Source: Streptomyces sp. NBC_01476
GTDB taxonomy: Bacteria; Actinomycetota; Actinomycetes; Streptomycetales; Streptomycetaceae
Length of the DNA stretch: 64,000 nt
Assembly (NCBI RefSeq): GCF_036227265.1
Contig: NZ_CP109446.1
Location: 2,555,501 to 2,619,500, forward strand
Direction: 5' to 3'
The first letter of the stretch is position 1. Each line of letters starts with the position of its first letter. The translations under genes were made by a program, and so were the position numbers. Shown in pieces: positions 37,784-47,481 of this stretch. The notes beneath the pieces are model-generated. The model did no database searches. It saw nothing but the letters and a program-made list of their open reading frames with translations, and had not been told where the DNA came from.

Positions 37784-39367
37784 TCAGCGGCCCAGCATCC
37801 GGCGCAGCCGCCCGCCGGCCACCCGGCGGGCGCCCTGCACGCCGTCGGCGACCCGCAGGATCAGCGCCCGGCCCGCGGTGATGTGGGTCTGCACCAGCAG
37901 CACCTGGCCGGTCGGGCGGACCACCGCGCCGCGCCGCACCTCCTGGCCGTTGGCGGCCCGTACCTCGACGGGGGTGCGCTCACCGGTGCCGGCGTATCTG
38001 AGTTCCGCCCTGATGTGCCACACCGCGAGCCGGCCGCCACGGGCCAGGTCACCGGTGTTCAGCCGCACCACGGCGGTCCAGCCGTCGCCCTCCCCCACCA
38101 GCGGGGCCTCCAGGCTGATCGCGGGCTTGGCGCTGCCGCGCTCGGTCAGCTCCACGCGGACCGCGACCGGGTGCAGGGCGACCAGCCGTCCGTACAGTTC
38201 GTGCACCCGCAGGTCCAGGCGGGTGTGCGGGCCGGTGTGCACCCGGGCGTCCACCGTGACCGGCAGCTCCGCCGTGCCGAGCTCGGCCAGCTCGGGCGGT
38301 GGCAGCGTGCCGTACGGGGGGATCAGCCGAGGCGGGCGGGCGGCCAGCTCCACCAGCCGGCCGAGCCCGGCCACGCCCGGCTCCGGCTCGTCGGCGCCGG
38401 GCGCGGTGAGGGCGCGGACGGTCCAGCGGGCCGGGACCGAGGCGAGGGCGATGCCCTCGCGGTCGAAGCCGCCCACGTAGTCGCGGGTGGACCGCCACCA
38501 CTCCCGCACGTACTCCGGGGTGCGCTGCGGCAGCTCCCGTACGTACATCGGCAGGTCGTAGTCGAGGAACTTCGCCTGCGCGGCCTCGGCGAGGCCGTAC
38601 GCGCCCGCGTCCTGCAGGGTGTCCACGACGCCGCGGTGGGCGGCGATGCGGTGGCGCCAGTTGGCGATGTCGGCGCGGCGCAGCGAGATGGACAGCCGGG
38701 TCGCCTGCCTTCGGACGTGCCAGATGTAGACGGGTGCGTCGGTGAAGGCGATCCGGGGGGCCGCGGCGTAGAGGCGGGCGGTGAAGACGAAGTCCTCGTA
38801 GTGGAAGGCGCCGTCGGGGAAGGTGATCCGGCGGTCGCGGAGGAAGGCGGTGCGGTAGAGCTTGTTGACCGACAGGGTGTCCCAGAGCAGTTCGGGGTGG
38901 TCGGCGATGCCCTGCAGCACGGTGCCGGGGAGGGTGGCGCCGGCCGCGGTGTCGTAAAGGTCGGGCGCCCAGACGGTGTCCCGGCGGCCGGGCAGTTCGC
39001 GGCGGATCGCCCGGCCGGCCGTCACGTCCGCGCGCTGCCGCTCGGCGATCTCCAGCAGGGCGTCGACGGCGCCGGGGGGCAGGACGTCGTCGCTGTCGAG
39101 GAAGAGGAGATACGGGCAGGTGGCGGCGCCGATGCCGTCGTTGCGGGGAGTGCCGCAGCCACCGCTGTTGGTGGTGCGGGGCAGCAGTCGCAGGCGGGGA
39201 TCGGCGGCCAGCAGCGGGGCGAGGACGTCGGTGGTGGTGTCGGTCGAGCGGTCGTCGACGACGATGACCTCACCGATCGCGTCGCCCTGGGCGAGAGCCG
39301 ATTCCACGGCGGTGGTGACATGTTCGGCGTCGTTGTAGGTGATCACGACGACGCTGACGCGTGTCAT
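37784..39367 (-). CDS. GT2 family glycosyltransferase with C-terminal beta domain
   Basis: 527 residues. N-terminal GT2 domain: VSVVVITYNDA, VDDRSTD, NSGGCGTPRNDGI, FLDSDDVLPPGA and HYEDFVF. The last ~180 residues are beta-rich with no clear family. It closely parallels the GT2 half of the 968-residue protein at 32118-35024, down to the NSGGCG-x-PRN-x-GI string, but lacks the TagF domain, so the two are paralogues. The ATG at 39365-39367 has GAGGG six bases upstream; a TTG one codon earlier is unlikely. Upstream partner of the acyltransferase gene. Confidence 0.9.
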   Translation of the reverse strand: MTRVSVVVITYNDAEHVTTAVESALAQGDAIGEVIVVDDRSTDTTTDVLAPLLAADPRLRLLPRTTNSGGCGTPRNDGIGAATCPYLLFLDSDDVLPPGAVDALLEIAERQRADVTAGRAIRRELPGRRDTVWAPDLYDTAAGATLPGTVLQGIADHPELLWDTLSVNKLYRTAFLRDRRITFPDGAFHYEDFVFTARLYAAAPRIAFTDAPVYIWHVRRQATRLSISLRRADIANWRHRIAAHRGVVDTLQDAGAYGLAEAAQAKFLDYDLPMYVRELPQRTPEYVREWWRSTRDYVGGFDREGIALASVPARWTVRALTAPGADEPEPGVAGLGRLVELAARPPRLIPPYGTLPPPELAELGTAELPVTVDARVHTGPHTRLDLRVHELYGRLVALHPVAVRVELTERGSAKPAISLEAPLVGEGDGWTAVVRLNTGDLARGGRLAVWHIRAELRYAGTGERTPVEVRAANGQEVRRGAVVRPTGQVLLVQTHITAGRALILRVADGVQGARRVAGGRLRRMLGR

Positions 39368-39602
39368 CAAGGACCCTCGCTTCTGAGCTGCTTGCGGGCT
39401 GCCACTGACCGGCTTTCAGGGGCCCCAGAGTAGTATTTGCCGCTTTCGGTTGCCCACACCGGGGTGAACACTCAAGAGCCCCGTATCCGGCGTTTTCCGG
39501 AACCCCCGCCTCCACCGCACGGCGCCCCGCACCCCCACCCCGAAGGCGCTTCGCCGGCGCTCCCGCACCCCCGCCCCGAATACGCCCCGCCTGCACCCGC
39601 GG

Positions 39603-41048
39603 TCAGTGCTGGAAGGGGTCGAACTCCTTGAACTCCGCGTCCACCTCGTCGCGCTCCGCCTGCTTGTCACGGCGGCGGGTGACCGCGGCGCGCGGGGCGT
39701 CGAAACGGTGATCCTCGCCGCGGCGGCCGAGCATTTCCGCGCCGGCTGCCAGGGACGGCTCCCAGTCGAAGACGACCGCGTCGTCGTCGGGGCCGATGGC
39801 GACGCCGTCGCCGGCGCGGGCGCCGGCCTTGACGAGTTCGTCCTCGACGCCGAGCCGGTTGAGACGGTCCGCGAGGTAGCCGACCGCCTCGTCGTTGGCG
39901 AAGTCCGTCTGGCGGACCCAGCGTTCGGGCTTCTCGCCACGCACCCGGTAGAGATTCTCACCCTCGTGGGTGACCGTGAAGCCCGCGTCGTCCACCGCCT
40001 GCGGCCGGATGACGACCCGGGTGGACTCCTCCACCGGCTGCGCCGCCCGCGTCTCGGCGACGATCTTCGCCAGCGCGAACGACAGCTCCTTGAGCCCTTC
40101 GTGCGAGACCGCGGACACCTCGAAGACCTGATACCCGCGGGCCTCCAGATCCGGCTTGATCATCTCGGCCAGCTCACGGCCGTCGGTGACGTCGATCTTG
40201 TTGAGCACGATGAGCCGCGGCCGGTCCTCCAGCCCCCCGTCGTACGCGCGCAGTTCCGCCTCGATGGTGTCGAGATCGCTCAGCGGGTCCCGGTCGGACT
40301 CCAGCGTCGCGGTGTCCAGCACATGCACCAGCACCGAGCAGCGCTCCACGTGCCGCAGGAACTCCAGCCCGAGCCCGCGCCCCTGGCTCGCCCCGGGGAT
40401 CAGCCCGGGCACGTCCGCGATCGTGTAGACCGTCGAACCCGCGTTCACCACACCGAGGTTGGGCACCAGCGTGGTGAACGGATAGTCCGCGATCTTCGGC
40501 TTGGCCGCCGAAAGCACCGAGATCAGCGAGGACTTGCCCGCGCTCGGGTAACCGACGAGCGCCACGTCCGCGACCGTCTTCAGCTCCAGCACCACGTCCT
40601 GCGCCTGGCCGGGCTCGCCCAGCAGCGCGAAGCCGGGGGCCTTGCGGCGGGCCGAGGCCAGCGCCGCGTTGCCGAGGCCGCCGCGTCCGCCCTGGCCGGC
40701 GATGTACGTGGTGCCCTGGCCGACCAGGTCCGCCAGGACGTTGCCCTGCTTGTCCAGCACCACCGTGCCGTTGGGCACCGGCAGCACCAGGTCCGTACCG
40801 TCCTTGCCGGAGCGGTTGCCGCCCTCGCCGGGCTTGCCGTTGGTGGCCTTGCGGTGCGGGCTGTGGTGGTAGTCGAGCAGGGTGGTGACGTCCTGGTCGA
40901 CCACCAGGATCACGTCCCCGCCACGTCCGCCGTTCCCGCCGTCCGGGCCGCCGAGCGGCTTGAACTTCTCCCGGTGCACGGAGGCGCAGCCGTGGCCCCC
41001 GTTACCCGCGGCGACATGCAGCTCGACGCGGTCCACGAAGGTGGTCAT
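39603..41048 (-). CDS. obg: GTPase Obg/CgtA
   Basis: 481 residues. Glycine-rich Obg fold (1-158) and a GTPase domain with G1 motif GYPSAGKSS at 166-174, DVPGLI, and NKID further on. The C-terminal OCT domain (~340-420) is followed by a charged tail. Ribosome-associated GTPase involved in 50S assembly and stress; in Streptomyces it affects aerial growth and sporulation. The ATG at 41046-41048 gives the standard [10 protein letters not shown] start. It follows rpmA, separated from it by a strong hairpin. Confidence 0.97.
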   Translation of the reverse strand: MTTFVDRVELHVAAGNGGHGCASVHREKFKPLGGPDGGNGGRGGDVILVVDQDVTTLLDYHHSPHRKATNGKPGEGGNRSGKDGTDLVLPVPNGTVVLDKQGNVLADLVGQGTTYIAGQGGRGGLGNAALASARRKAPGFALLGEPGQAQDVVLELKTVADVALVGYPSAGKSSLISVLSAAKPKIADYPFTTLVPNLGVVNAGSTVYTIADVPGLIPGASQGRGLGLEFLRHVERCSVLVHVLDTATLESDRDPLSDLDTIEAELRAYDGGLEDRPRLIVLNKIDVTDGRELAEMIKPDLEARGYQVFEVSAVSHEGLKELSFALAKIVAETRAAQPVEESTRVVIRPQAVDDAGFTVTHEGENLYRVRGEKPERWVRQTDFANDEAVGYLADRLNRLGVEDELVKAGARAGDGVAIGPDDDAVVFDWEPSLAAGAEMLGRRGEDHRFDAPRAAVTRRRDKQAERDEVDAEFKEFDPFQH

Positions 41049-41104
41049 GGGTGCTTCCTCCAGATACGTACGGAATCGTGCGGGTTCACACGTGGTGTAA
41101 CACG

Positions 41105-41153
41105 CCGAGGGCGGCCCCGCTTCCCGTTGCCAGGAAGCGGGGTCCGCCCTCGG
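41105..41153 (-). terminator. Strong hairpin between rpmA and obg
   Basis: Two 20-base arms (41105-41124 and 41133-41153) pair with one bulged base around an eight-base loop. It lies 33 bases after the rpmA stop on the minus strand and 57 bases before the obg start. It should end or attenuate the rplU-rpmA transcript; there is no T-run, so partial read-through into obg is possible. Confidence 0.75.
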
Positions 41154-41185
41154 AAGTGGTGCTCTGTCGCTCTACGGCGCCTGGA

Positions 41186-41440
41186 TCAGGCGGCCGGAAC
41201 GATGTTCACGACGCGACGCCCGCGCTTCGTGCCGAACTCGACCGCACCGGCCGACAGGGCGAACAGCGTGTCGTCCTTGCCGATGCCGACGCCGGAGCCC
41301 GGGTGGAAGTGGGTGCCGCGCTGGCGGACGATGATCTCACCGGCGTTGACGACCTGACCGCCGAAGCGCTTCACGCCGAGCCGCTGAGCATTGGAGTCGC
41401 GACCGTTCCGAGTGGACGATGCGCCCTTCTTGTGTGCCAT
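41186..41440 (-). CDS. rpmA: 50S ribosomal protein L27
   Basis: 84 residues, complete. [29 protein letters not shown] is the invariant L27 N-terminus, which reaches toward the peptidyl-transferase centre. No N-terminal pre-sequence of the Firmicutes cleavage type. Fourteen bases after rplU, in the standard rplU-rpmA-obg order. Confidence 0.98.
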   Translation of the reverse strand: MAHKKGASSTRNGRDSNAQRLGVKRFGGQVVNAGEIIVRQRGTHFHPGSGVGIGKDDTLFALSAGAVEFGTKRGRRVVNIVPAA

Positions 41441-41454
41441 CTCTCCTCAGTCCC

Positions 41455-41775
41455 TTACTTCGCAGCCGCGGGAATGCCGGTGATCTTCAGCGCCGTGTAC
41501 TGCTGGCGGTGACCCTGGCGACGGCGGTAACCGGTCTTGTTCTTGTAGCGCAGGATGTCGATCTTCTGGCCCTTGTGGTGGTCCACGATCTCGGCCTCGA
41601 CCTTGATCCCGGCGAGCACCCACGGGTCGCTGGTGACGGCTTCGCCGTCCACGACGAGCAGTGTCGAGAGCGCGACCGCGTCGCCGACCTTGCCGGTGGG
41701 AATCTTGTCAACCTCGACGATGTCGCCGACGGCCACCTTGTGCTGGCGGCCACCACTACGCACGATCGCGTACAC
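41455..41775 (-). CDS. rplU: 50S ribosomal protein L21
   Basis: 106 residues from the GTG at 41773-41775. It begins with [13 protein letters not shown] and contains the [21 protein letters not shown]-binding block at the C-terminus. Binds 23S rRNA. First gene of the rplU-rpmA-obg unit. The 240 bases upstream hold its promoter and the probable end of the RNase E transcript. Confidence 0.98.
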   Translation of the reverse strand: MYAIVRSGGRQHKVAVGDIVEVDKIPTGKVGDAVALSTLLVVDGEAVTSDPWVLAGIKVEAEIVDHHKGQKIDILRYKNKTGYRRRQGHRQQYTALKITGIPAAAK

Positions 41776-41973
41776 GCGGAACTCACTCTCTCGCTCAGTC
41801 GGAACCCCTGATGCCAGCCGTCCCGGTGGTGCGCTGGGGGGCCTCTCCCGGGATGCCCGGGAGGAAAGTGCTCAGGAGAAGGCGCAGAAACGCCGAAGGT
41901 CAAGACTACGGAGTGCCTCCGGCAGGGTCAAATTCACCCGCTGGGGACACTTCGCAGCCCCTGCTCCGGCGGG

Positions 41974-42000
41974 CGGGTGAGGAACGCGCGTCCCTCACCG
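41974..42000 (-). terminator. Probable terminator after the RNase E gene
   Basis: GGTGAGG / CCTCACC stem with an internal ACGCGCGT element that can extend the pairing. It lies 16 bases after the RNase E stop on the minus strand. No T-run; GC-rich stem typical of the genus. Confidence 0.5.
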
Positions 42001-42015
42001 CCCACCGGTGCGGTG

Positions 42016-45000
42016 CTACTCCGCGGACGTGGCGGCCTTCTTGGTGGCCGCCTTCTTGGCCGTGGTCTTCTTGGCGGCTGCCTTCTTCGTGGCCGCCTTC
42101 TTCGCGGTCTTCTTGGCGGCCGCCTTGCGCGGGGCCCGCTTCTTGGGCTCCGCGTCGTCGTCCGAAGTGTCCTGCGCCGGGGCCGCGTTGGGGACGACGA
42201 CAACCGCCGCGTCCTCGGCCGCGGCCGGCGAACCGGCCGGGGCGGTCACCTTGCGGGTGGCACGGCGCCGGGTACGGGTCGGGGGCTCGGTGGAGACCTC
42301 GGGCACGGACTCCGGCTCGGGGGTGACGACCACCACCGGGTCGGCCGCGACGACCACGACGGCCGCCTCGTCCGCCGCGGCCGGCGAACCGGCCGGGGCA
42401 GTGGCCTTGCGGGTGGCACGGCGCCGGGTACGGGCCGGCGGCTCGGTGGAGACCTCGGGCTCGACGTCGACGACCGGCTCGCTCACCGGCACCACGACCA
42501 CGGCAGGCTCCGGCTCGCGGTCCGCGGCGGGCGGCGCGCCCGCGGGCGCGGTGGCCTTGCGGGAGCCGCGCCGGCGGCTCCGGCCCCGCGGACCCGCGGC
42601 GGCCTCCGCCTCGGCGGCGCTGCCGAACCACTCCTCCTCCGGGTCGCCCGCCGACGGCACCAGCTCCGACTCGCCGACCTCGATCGGCTCCAGCTCGGGC
42701 AGCTCGTCCTCGGTGTCCGCGTCGAGTTCCTCGGTGTCGATGACCTCGACGTCCTCGGCGTCCAGCACGTGCTCGTGATCGTGCTCGCCCGCGGCGGCGC
42801 CGGTTCCGCGCCCGCCGCGCCGCTTGCGCTTGCCGCCGCCACCGGTGGTCGTCGCCTGGTCCATGTGGACGATGACGCCGCGGCCGTTGCAGTGCACGCA
42901 CGTCTCGGAGAACGACTCCAGCAGTCCCTGGCCGACCCGCTTGCGGGTCATCTGCACCAGGCCCAGCGAGGTGACCTCGGCCACCTGGTGCTTGGTCCGG
43001 TCCCGGCCCAGGCACTCCAGCAGCCGCCGCATGACCAGGTCGCGGTTGGACTCCAGCACCATGTCGATGAAGTCGATCACCACGATGCCGCCGAGGTCCC
43101 GCAGCCGCAGCTGCCGGACGATCTCCTCGGCCGCCTCCAGGTTGTTGCGGGTGACGGTCTCCTCCAGGTTGCCGCCCTGGCCGGTGAACTTGCCGGTGTT
43201 GACGTCGACCACGACCATCGCCTCGGTCTTGTCGATCACCAGCGAGCCGCCGGACGGCAGCCACACCTTGCGGTCCAGCGCCTTGAGCAGCTGCTCGTCG
43301 ATGCGGTACGTCGCGAAGACGTCCACCTCCGACGTCCAGCGCGTCAGCCGGTCCACCAGGTCGGGCGCGACATTGGCGACGTACTCGTGGATCGTCGACC
43401 ACGCCTCGTCGCCGCTGACGATGACCTTGGTGAAGTCCTCGTTGAAGATGTCGCGGACCACCCGCACGGTCATGTCGGGCTCGCCGTAGAGCAGCGTCGG
43501 CGCGTTCGAACTGCCGCTGCCCTTCGCCTTCTTCTGGATGTCCGACCACTGGCCCTGGAGCCGTTCGACGTCGCGGCGCAGCTCGTCCTCGCTGGCGCCC
43601 TCGGCCGCGGTGCGCACGATGACGCCGGCGTCCTCGGGGACGATCTTCTTCAGGATGGTCTTCAGCCGGGCCCGCTCGGTGTCGGGCAGCTTGCGGCTGA
43701 TGCCGGTCATCGAGCCCTCGGGCACGTAGACCAGATAGCGGCCGGGCAGCGAGACCTGGCTGGTCAGGCGGGCGCCCTTGTGGCCGATCGGGTCCTTGGT
43801 GACCTGCACCAGGACCGACTGGCCGGACTTCAGCGCGGCTTCGATCCGGCGCGGGCCGCCGGAGTGGCCGAGCGCCTCGAAGTTGACCTCACCGGCGTAG
43901 AGCACCGCGTTGCGGCCCTTGCCGATGTCGACGAAGGCGGCCTCCATCGACGGCAGCACGTTCTGGACCTTGCCCAGGTAGACGTTGCCGACGTAGCTGG
44001 TGGACTGCTCCTTGTTGACGTAGTGCTCGACGAGGACGTTGTCCTCCAGCACGCCGATCTGGGTGCGCTCGCCGTTCTGCCGGACCACCATGACCCGCTC
44101 GACCGCCTCACGGCGGGCGAGGAACTCGGCCTCGGTGATGATCGGCACCCGGCGGCGGCCCTGCTCGCGGCCTTCACGGCGGCGCTGCTTCTTGGCCTCC
44201 AGGCGGGTGGAGCCCTTGATGGACTGCACCTCGTCGGCGCCGGTGCCGCCTTCGTACCGCTGGCTCGGGCGCGGCTCGCGGACCTTGACGACGGTCCGCT
44301 CCGGGTCGTCGCCGTCGGCGGTACCGCTGTCGTCGGCGGGGCCGTCGGAACCGCGGCGGCGGCGACGGCGCCGGCGGCGGCTGGAGCTGGAGCCGCCGTG
44401 GTCGTCGTCGGCCTGCTCGTCGGCGGCCTCGTCCTGCTCCTCGTCGTGCTCCGGCTCGTCCTCCTCGGACGCGCTCTCCTCGTCGTGCTCCTGCTCGGGC
44501 TCGGTGGAGTCACCGCGACGGCGGCGACGGCCGCCCCTGCGACGGCGGCGCGACGGACGCTCGTCCTCGCCCTCGCCCGTGTCGTCGGCCTCCTCCGGCT
44601 CCTCGGCGTCCTCCACCTCGGGCTCGTCGGCGACGGTGGTGGCCTCGGCCACCTGCTCGGGGGCGCCGCCACCGCCACGGCGACGGCGGCGACGGCGCGG
44701 GGTCCGGCTCTCGTGCTCGTCGGTGGCCTCGTCCTCGCCCGTGTCGTCGGCCGCCTCGTCCTCACCGGCGTCGGCCTCGGGCACGGGTACGGCGACCACC
44801 GCGGCGGGTGCCTGGAACACCGGCGGCTGGAAGACCGCCACCGCGGGGCGTCCGCCGCGCCGGCGGCCACGTCCCTGCGGCTGCTCCTCCTCGCCGCCGC
44901 GCAGTTCGATCGTCACGGACCCGAAGGGCACGCCGAACGCTTCCGCCACGGCCGCGGCGGCCTCCGCGGTCGCGTCCTCGACGGTCTCGCCGTAACCGCG

Positions 45001-46467
45001 GATCTCGTAGGCGTCCTGGATCTCGACGCCCCAGCCGTCCCCGTCCCGGAACGGCTTGCCGATGTACGTGCTCGGCTCGGCGTCGTCCTCGGTACGGAGG
45101 ACGGCGGCGGCCTCGTCCTGCGGCGCCAGCGAACCGGGGCGCAGCCGGCGCGATCCCTCACCTGCGGAGAAGGTCGCGACGGTGTTCCCCTTCTGTCCGC
45201 GGCGCCGGGACCGGCCCTCGCCCTCGGCGGGGCGTCCGCCGGACGTCCGCCCGTTCTGGACCGGGGCGGCAGCGGGGGTGCTCGGTGCGGCCGGGGCCTC
45301 GGCAGCCTCGGCGGCGGGCGCGGGCGCGGCGCTCTGCCGGGTGGCGCGACGGCGGGCGCGCGGCGGGGCCGCGTCCTCAGCCGCGGGAGTGACGTCCTCG
45401 CTGGCGGCGGCGGCCGGAGCGCTCTCGACCACCGCTTCACCGGCAGGCGCCGGAGCAGCGGCCTGCCGGGTGGCGCGGCGGCGAGCGCGCGGCGGCGCCG
45501 CGTCCTCAGCCGCGGGAGTGACGTCCTCGCTGGCGGCGGCGGCCGGAGCGCTCTCGACCACCGCTTCACCGGCAGGCGCCGGAGCAGCGGCCTGCCGGGT
45601 GGCGCGGCGGCGAGCGCGCGGCGGGGCCGCGTCCTCAGCCGCGGGAGTGACGTCCTCGCTGGCGGCGGCCGGAGCGGCGGGCTCGGTGACCACGGTGGCG
45701 GCCTCGGCGGCGGGCGCGGGCGCGGCGCTCTGCCGGGTCGCACGGCGGCGGGCACGCGGCGGCGCGGCGTCGGTTTCGGCGGCCGGCTCATCGGCGGCTT
45801 CCGGGGCGGCCGGGGCGCTCGGGGCGGCGGCGGTCTCGCTGGTGGTCTCGGCGGGCGCCGCCGACTTCCGGGTGGCCCGGCGGCGGGCGCGGGCCGGTGC
45901 GGCCTCGGTCTCGCCTTCGGCGGCGGGAGCCTCGGCGGTCTCGTCCGGCGCGGAGGCGGCGGGCGCCCCAGCAGGTGCGGTGGCCTTACGGGTCCGCCGG
46001 GTACGGGCGGGCGCGGCGGCCTCTTCGGGTGCCGCGTCCTCGGCCGCCGCGGGCTCGGCGGCAGCCGTTGCCTTACGGGTGGCGCGGCGCCGGGCCGGCG
46101 CTGCCTCGGTCTCTTCGGTGGGGCCGCCTTCCGCCTCGGCGGCGGAAGCGGTGGCCTTACGGGTCCGGCGGGCGCGGGCCGGGGCGGGCGCCTCTTCGGT
46201 GCCGGCGCCTTCGGAGTCGGCCTCGGCGGCGGAGGCCGCGGTCTTGCGGGTGGCGCGGCGGCGCGGCGCCGGCGCCTCGGTCTCGGCGGCGCCGTCCTCC
46301 GGTGTGCTGACCTCCGGGGCCCCGGCGGGGCGGGAGGCGGCGCGACGGCGGCGGCGCGGGGCCGCGGCGTCGTCCGGTGCGGCGGCGTCCTGGCCGGAAT
46401 CGGTCCGGTCGGTCTGATTGGACTGATCGGTCTGATGGGACTTGGTCGGGTCGGTCTGGTCGGGCAT
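42016..46467 (-). CDS. rne: Ribonuclease E/G family protein with long Ala/Arg- and Lys-rich extensions
   Basis: About 1,483 residues from the ATG at 46465-46467; an in-frame ATG at 46585-46587 adds 40. The N-terminal ~640 residues are low complexity (Pro/Ala/Glu with repeated RRRATRK-type basic patches), including three 43-residue repeats. The catalytic core follows: an S1 domain (VGNVYLGKVQNVLPSMEAAFVDIG), RNase H-like and DNase I-like parts with VVVDVNTGKFTG and VVIDFIDM, and the zinc-link CVHC. The C-terminus returns to RRRATRK repeats and ends in a Lys/Ala histone-like tail. Central enzyme of mRNA decay and rRNA processing. The core sits in the middle of the chain, as in Streptomyces RNase E. 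Confidence 0.93.
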   Translation of the reverse strand: MPDQTDPTKSHQTDQSNQTDRTDSGQDAAAPDDAAAPRRRRRAASRPAGAPEVSTPEDGAAETEAPAPRRRATRKTAASAAEADSEGAGTEEAPAPARARRTRKATASAAEAEGGPTEETEAAPARRRATRKATAAAEPAAAEDAAPEEAAAPARTRRTRKATAPAGAPAASAPDETAEAPAAEGETEAAPARARRRATRKSAAPAETTSETAAAPSAPAAPEAADEPAAETDAAPPRARRRATRQSAAPAPAAEAATVVTEPAAPAAASEDVTPAAEDAAPPRARRRATRQAAAPAPAGEAVVESAPAAAASEDVTPAAEDAAPPRARRRATRQAAAPAPAGEAVVESAPAAAASEDVTPAAEDAAPPRARRRATRQSAAPAPAAEAAEAPAAPSTPAAAPVQNGRTSGGRPAEGEGRSRRRGQKGNTVATFSAGEGSRRLRPGSLAPQDEAAAVLRTEDDAEPSTYIGKPFRDGDGWGVEIQDAYEIRGYGETVEDATAEAAAAVAEAFGVPFGSVTIELRGGEEEQPQGRGRRRGGRPAVAVFQPPVFQAPAAVVAVPVPEADAGEDEAADDTGEDEATDEHESRTPRRRRRRRGGGGAPEQVAEATTVADEPEVEDAEEPEEADDTGEGEDERPSRRRRRGGRRRRRGDSTEPEQEHDEESASEEDEPEHDEEQDEAADEQADDDHGGSSSSRRRRRRRRRGSDGPADDSGTADGDDPERTVVKVREPRPSQRYEGGTGADEVQSIKGSTRLEAKKQRRREGREQGRRRVPIITEAEFLARREAVERVMVVRQNGERTQIGVLEDNVLVEHYVNKEQSTSYVGNVYLGKVQNVLPSMEAAFVDIGKGRNAVLYAGEVNFEALGHSGGPRRIEAALKSGQSVLVQVTKDPIGHKGARLTSQVSLPGRYLVYVPEGSMTGISRKLPDTERARLKTILKKIVPEDAGVIVRTAAEGASEDELRRDVERLQGQWSDIQKKAKGSGSSNAPTLLYGEPDMTVRVVRDIFNEDFTKVIVSGDEAWSTIHEYVANVAPDLVDRLTRWTSEVDVFATYRIDEQLLKALDRKVWLPSGGSLVIDKTEAMVVVDVNTGKFTGQGGNLEETVTRNNLEAAEEIVRQLRLRDLGGIVVIDFIDMVLESNRDLVMRRLLECLGRDRTKHQVAEVTSLGLVQMTRKRVGQGLLESFSETCVHCNGRGVIVHMDQATTTGGGGKRKRRGGRGTGAAAGEHDHEHVLDAEDVEVIDTEELDADTEDELPELEPIEVGESELVPSAGDPEEEWFGSAAEAEAAAGPRGRSRRRGSRKATAPAGAPPAADREPEPAVVVVPVSEPVVDVEPEVSTEPPARTRRRATRKATAPAGSPAAADEAAVVVVAADPVVVVTPEPESVPEVSTEPPTRTRRRATRKVTAPAGSPAAAEDAAVVVVPNAAPAQDTSDDDAEPKKRAPRKAAAKKTAKKAATKKAAAKKTTAKKAATKKAATSAE
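45290..45730. repeat. 129-bp in-frame repeats within rne
   Basis: Two near-identical 129-base units (gccggagcgctctcgacc starts at 45413 and 45542) plus diverged flanking copies. Each encodes 43 residues with the pattern SEDVTPAAEDAAPP, ARRRATRQ, AAAPAPAGEA. High identity suggests recent duplication by slippage or unequal exchange; copy number may vary between strains. Confidence 0.8.
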
Positions 46468-46683
46468 TCGGGCAGTGCTCCCGTCGTGCTCCCGGGCGCC
46501 GCGTCCTGTTCGGAACCGGTGGCCGCTTGGGTCGCGGGCCCGGCCTCCGGGGCGCGGTCGCCGCACGGGAGCTGCTGTGTCGCTCATCGGCCCGCCTGCG
46601 GCGGGGCCGACGAAAGTCTCATGTGGTCTGCGACGCCGGACCCGGGTGGCTCCCTGGTGCGTCGGCGACGCGTGACGCCGTAT

Positions 46684-47481
46684 CTATGCCGAACCGGCAG
46701 GTACCGCCACAGCGTCGCGATCAGGCGCGAGCGGGTCGGTGACCGTGCCGGATTCCCCGTCGAGCGGCCCCTGCGCCAGCCTGGTCACCGCTGCGGGGAC
46801 CGGCGGCGCGAGGTCGGCCGTCGCTCGGAGGCCGGACAGTACGTCGTCGGGCCGTACGGCAGGTGTCAGGTGCCGCACAACCAGCCGCAGTATCGCACAG
46901 GCGCCGTCCTGCGGCCTATCGGCACCCTGTTCGGTGGCTTCTGTGTCCTTTACTTCGTCTACTTCGTCTACTTCGCCGGCGTCCCGTTCGTCCTCGACGT
47001 CGAACCGCGTGACAGCGGCCCGGCAGTCGAAGGTGCGGATGCCGTTCTTGGTGCCGCGCTGTACTTCCACGGTCTCCGCGGCGAGGAACGCCGCGACCGC
47101 CCGTCGTGCTTCCTGCGGTGTCACACCGTCGAGCCGCAGCTGCCAGACGGATGCCTCCAGGCGCTCCACCAGGCCCGAGGTGTGTGCTTCGACCGCGTCG
47201 ACGATGTCGAGCCCGGTGGGCAGTGACGCGTCGAGCAGCAGCCGCAGCTGCTCCGGATCGCGGGGCTGGGCGAGCCCGATCTCCAGATACTCCGCCTCGC
47301 TGCCGACGCCGGTGGGCGCCGCGTTCGCGTACGACACCTTCGGGTGCGGGGTGAAGCCCGCCGAGTACGCCATCGGCACATCGGCGCGGCGCAGGGCCCG
47401 CTCAAAGGCGCGCTGGAAGTCGCGGTGGCTGGTGAACCGGAGGCGGCCGCGCTTGGTGTAGCGCAGGCGGATGCGCTGCAC
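46684..47481 (-). CDS. DUF2344 / TIGR03936 radical-SAM-associated protein
   Basis: 265 residues from the GTG at 47479-47481. The N-terminal half is the conserved DUF2344 domain: IRLRYTKRGRLRFTSHRDFQRAFERALRRA, then GFTPHPKVSYANAAPTGVGSEAEYLEI. The middle carries an acidic insert of repeated DEVDEV residues, and the tail is variable. These proteins usually accompany a B12-binding radical SAM protein (TIGR03960), thought to act on RNA or translation factors. No such gene lies next door here. An in-frame CTG at 47521-47523 would add a GKRQPEGPPPAP-type segment that may be native. Precedes rne on the same strand. Confidence 0.88.
   Translation of the reverse strand: MQRIRLRYTKRGRLRFTSHRDFQRAFERALRRADVPMAYSAGFTPHPKVSYANAAPTGVGSEAEYLEIGLAQPRDPEQLRLLLDASLPTGLDIVDAVEAHTSGLVERLEASVWQLRLDGVTPQEARRAVAAFLAAETVEVQRGTKNGIRTFDCRAAVTRFDVEDERDAGEVDEVDEVKDTEATEQGADRPQDGACAILRLVVRHLTPAVRPDDVLSGLRATADLAPPVPAAVTRLAQGPLDGESGTVTDPLAPDRDAVAVPAGSA

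Noticed and set aside
41977..47226. 1,749-residue plus-strand frame opposite rne
   Set aside because: Shadow of the Arg/Ala/Glu-rich RNase E gene; Gly/Leu/Arg/Val strings without family similarity.
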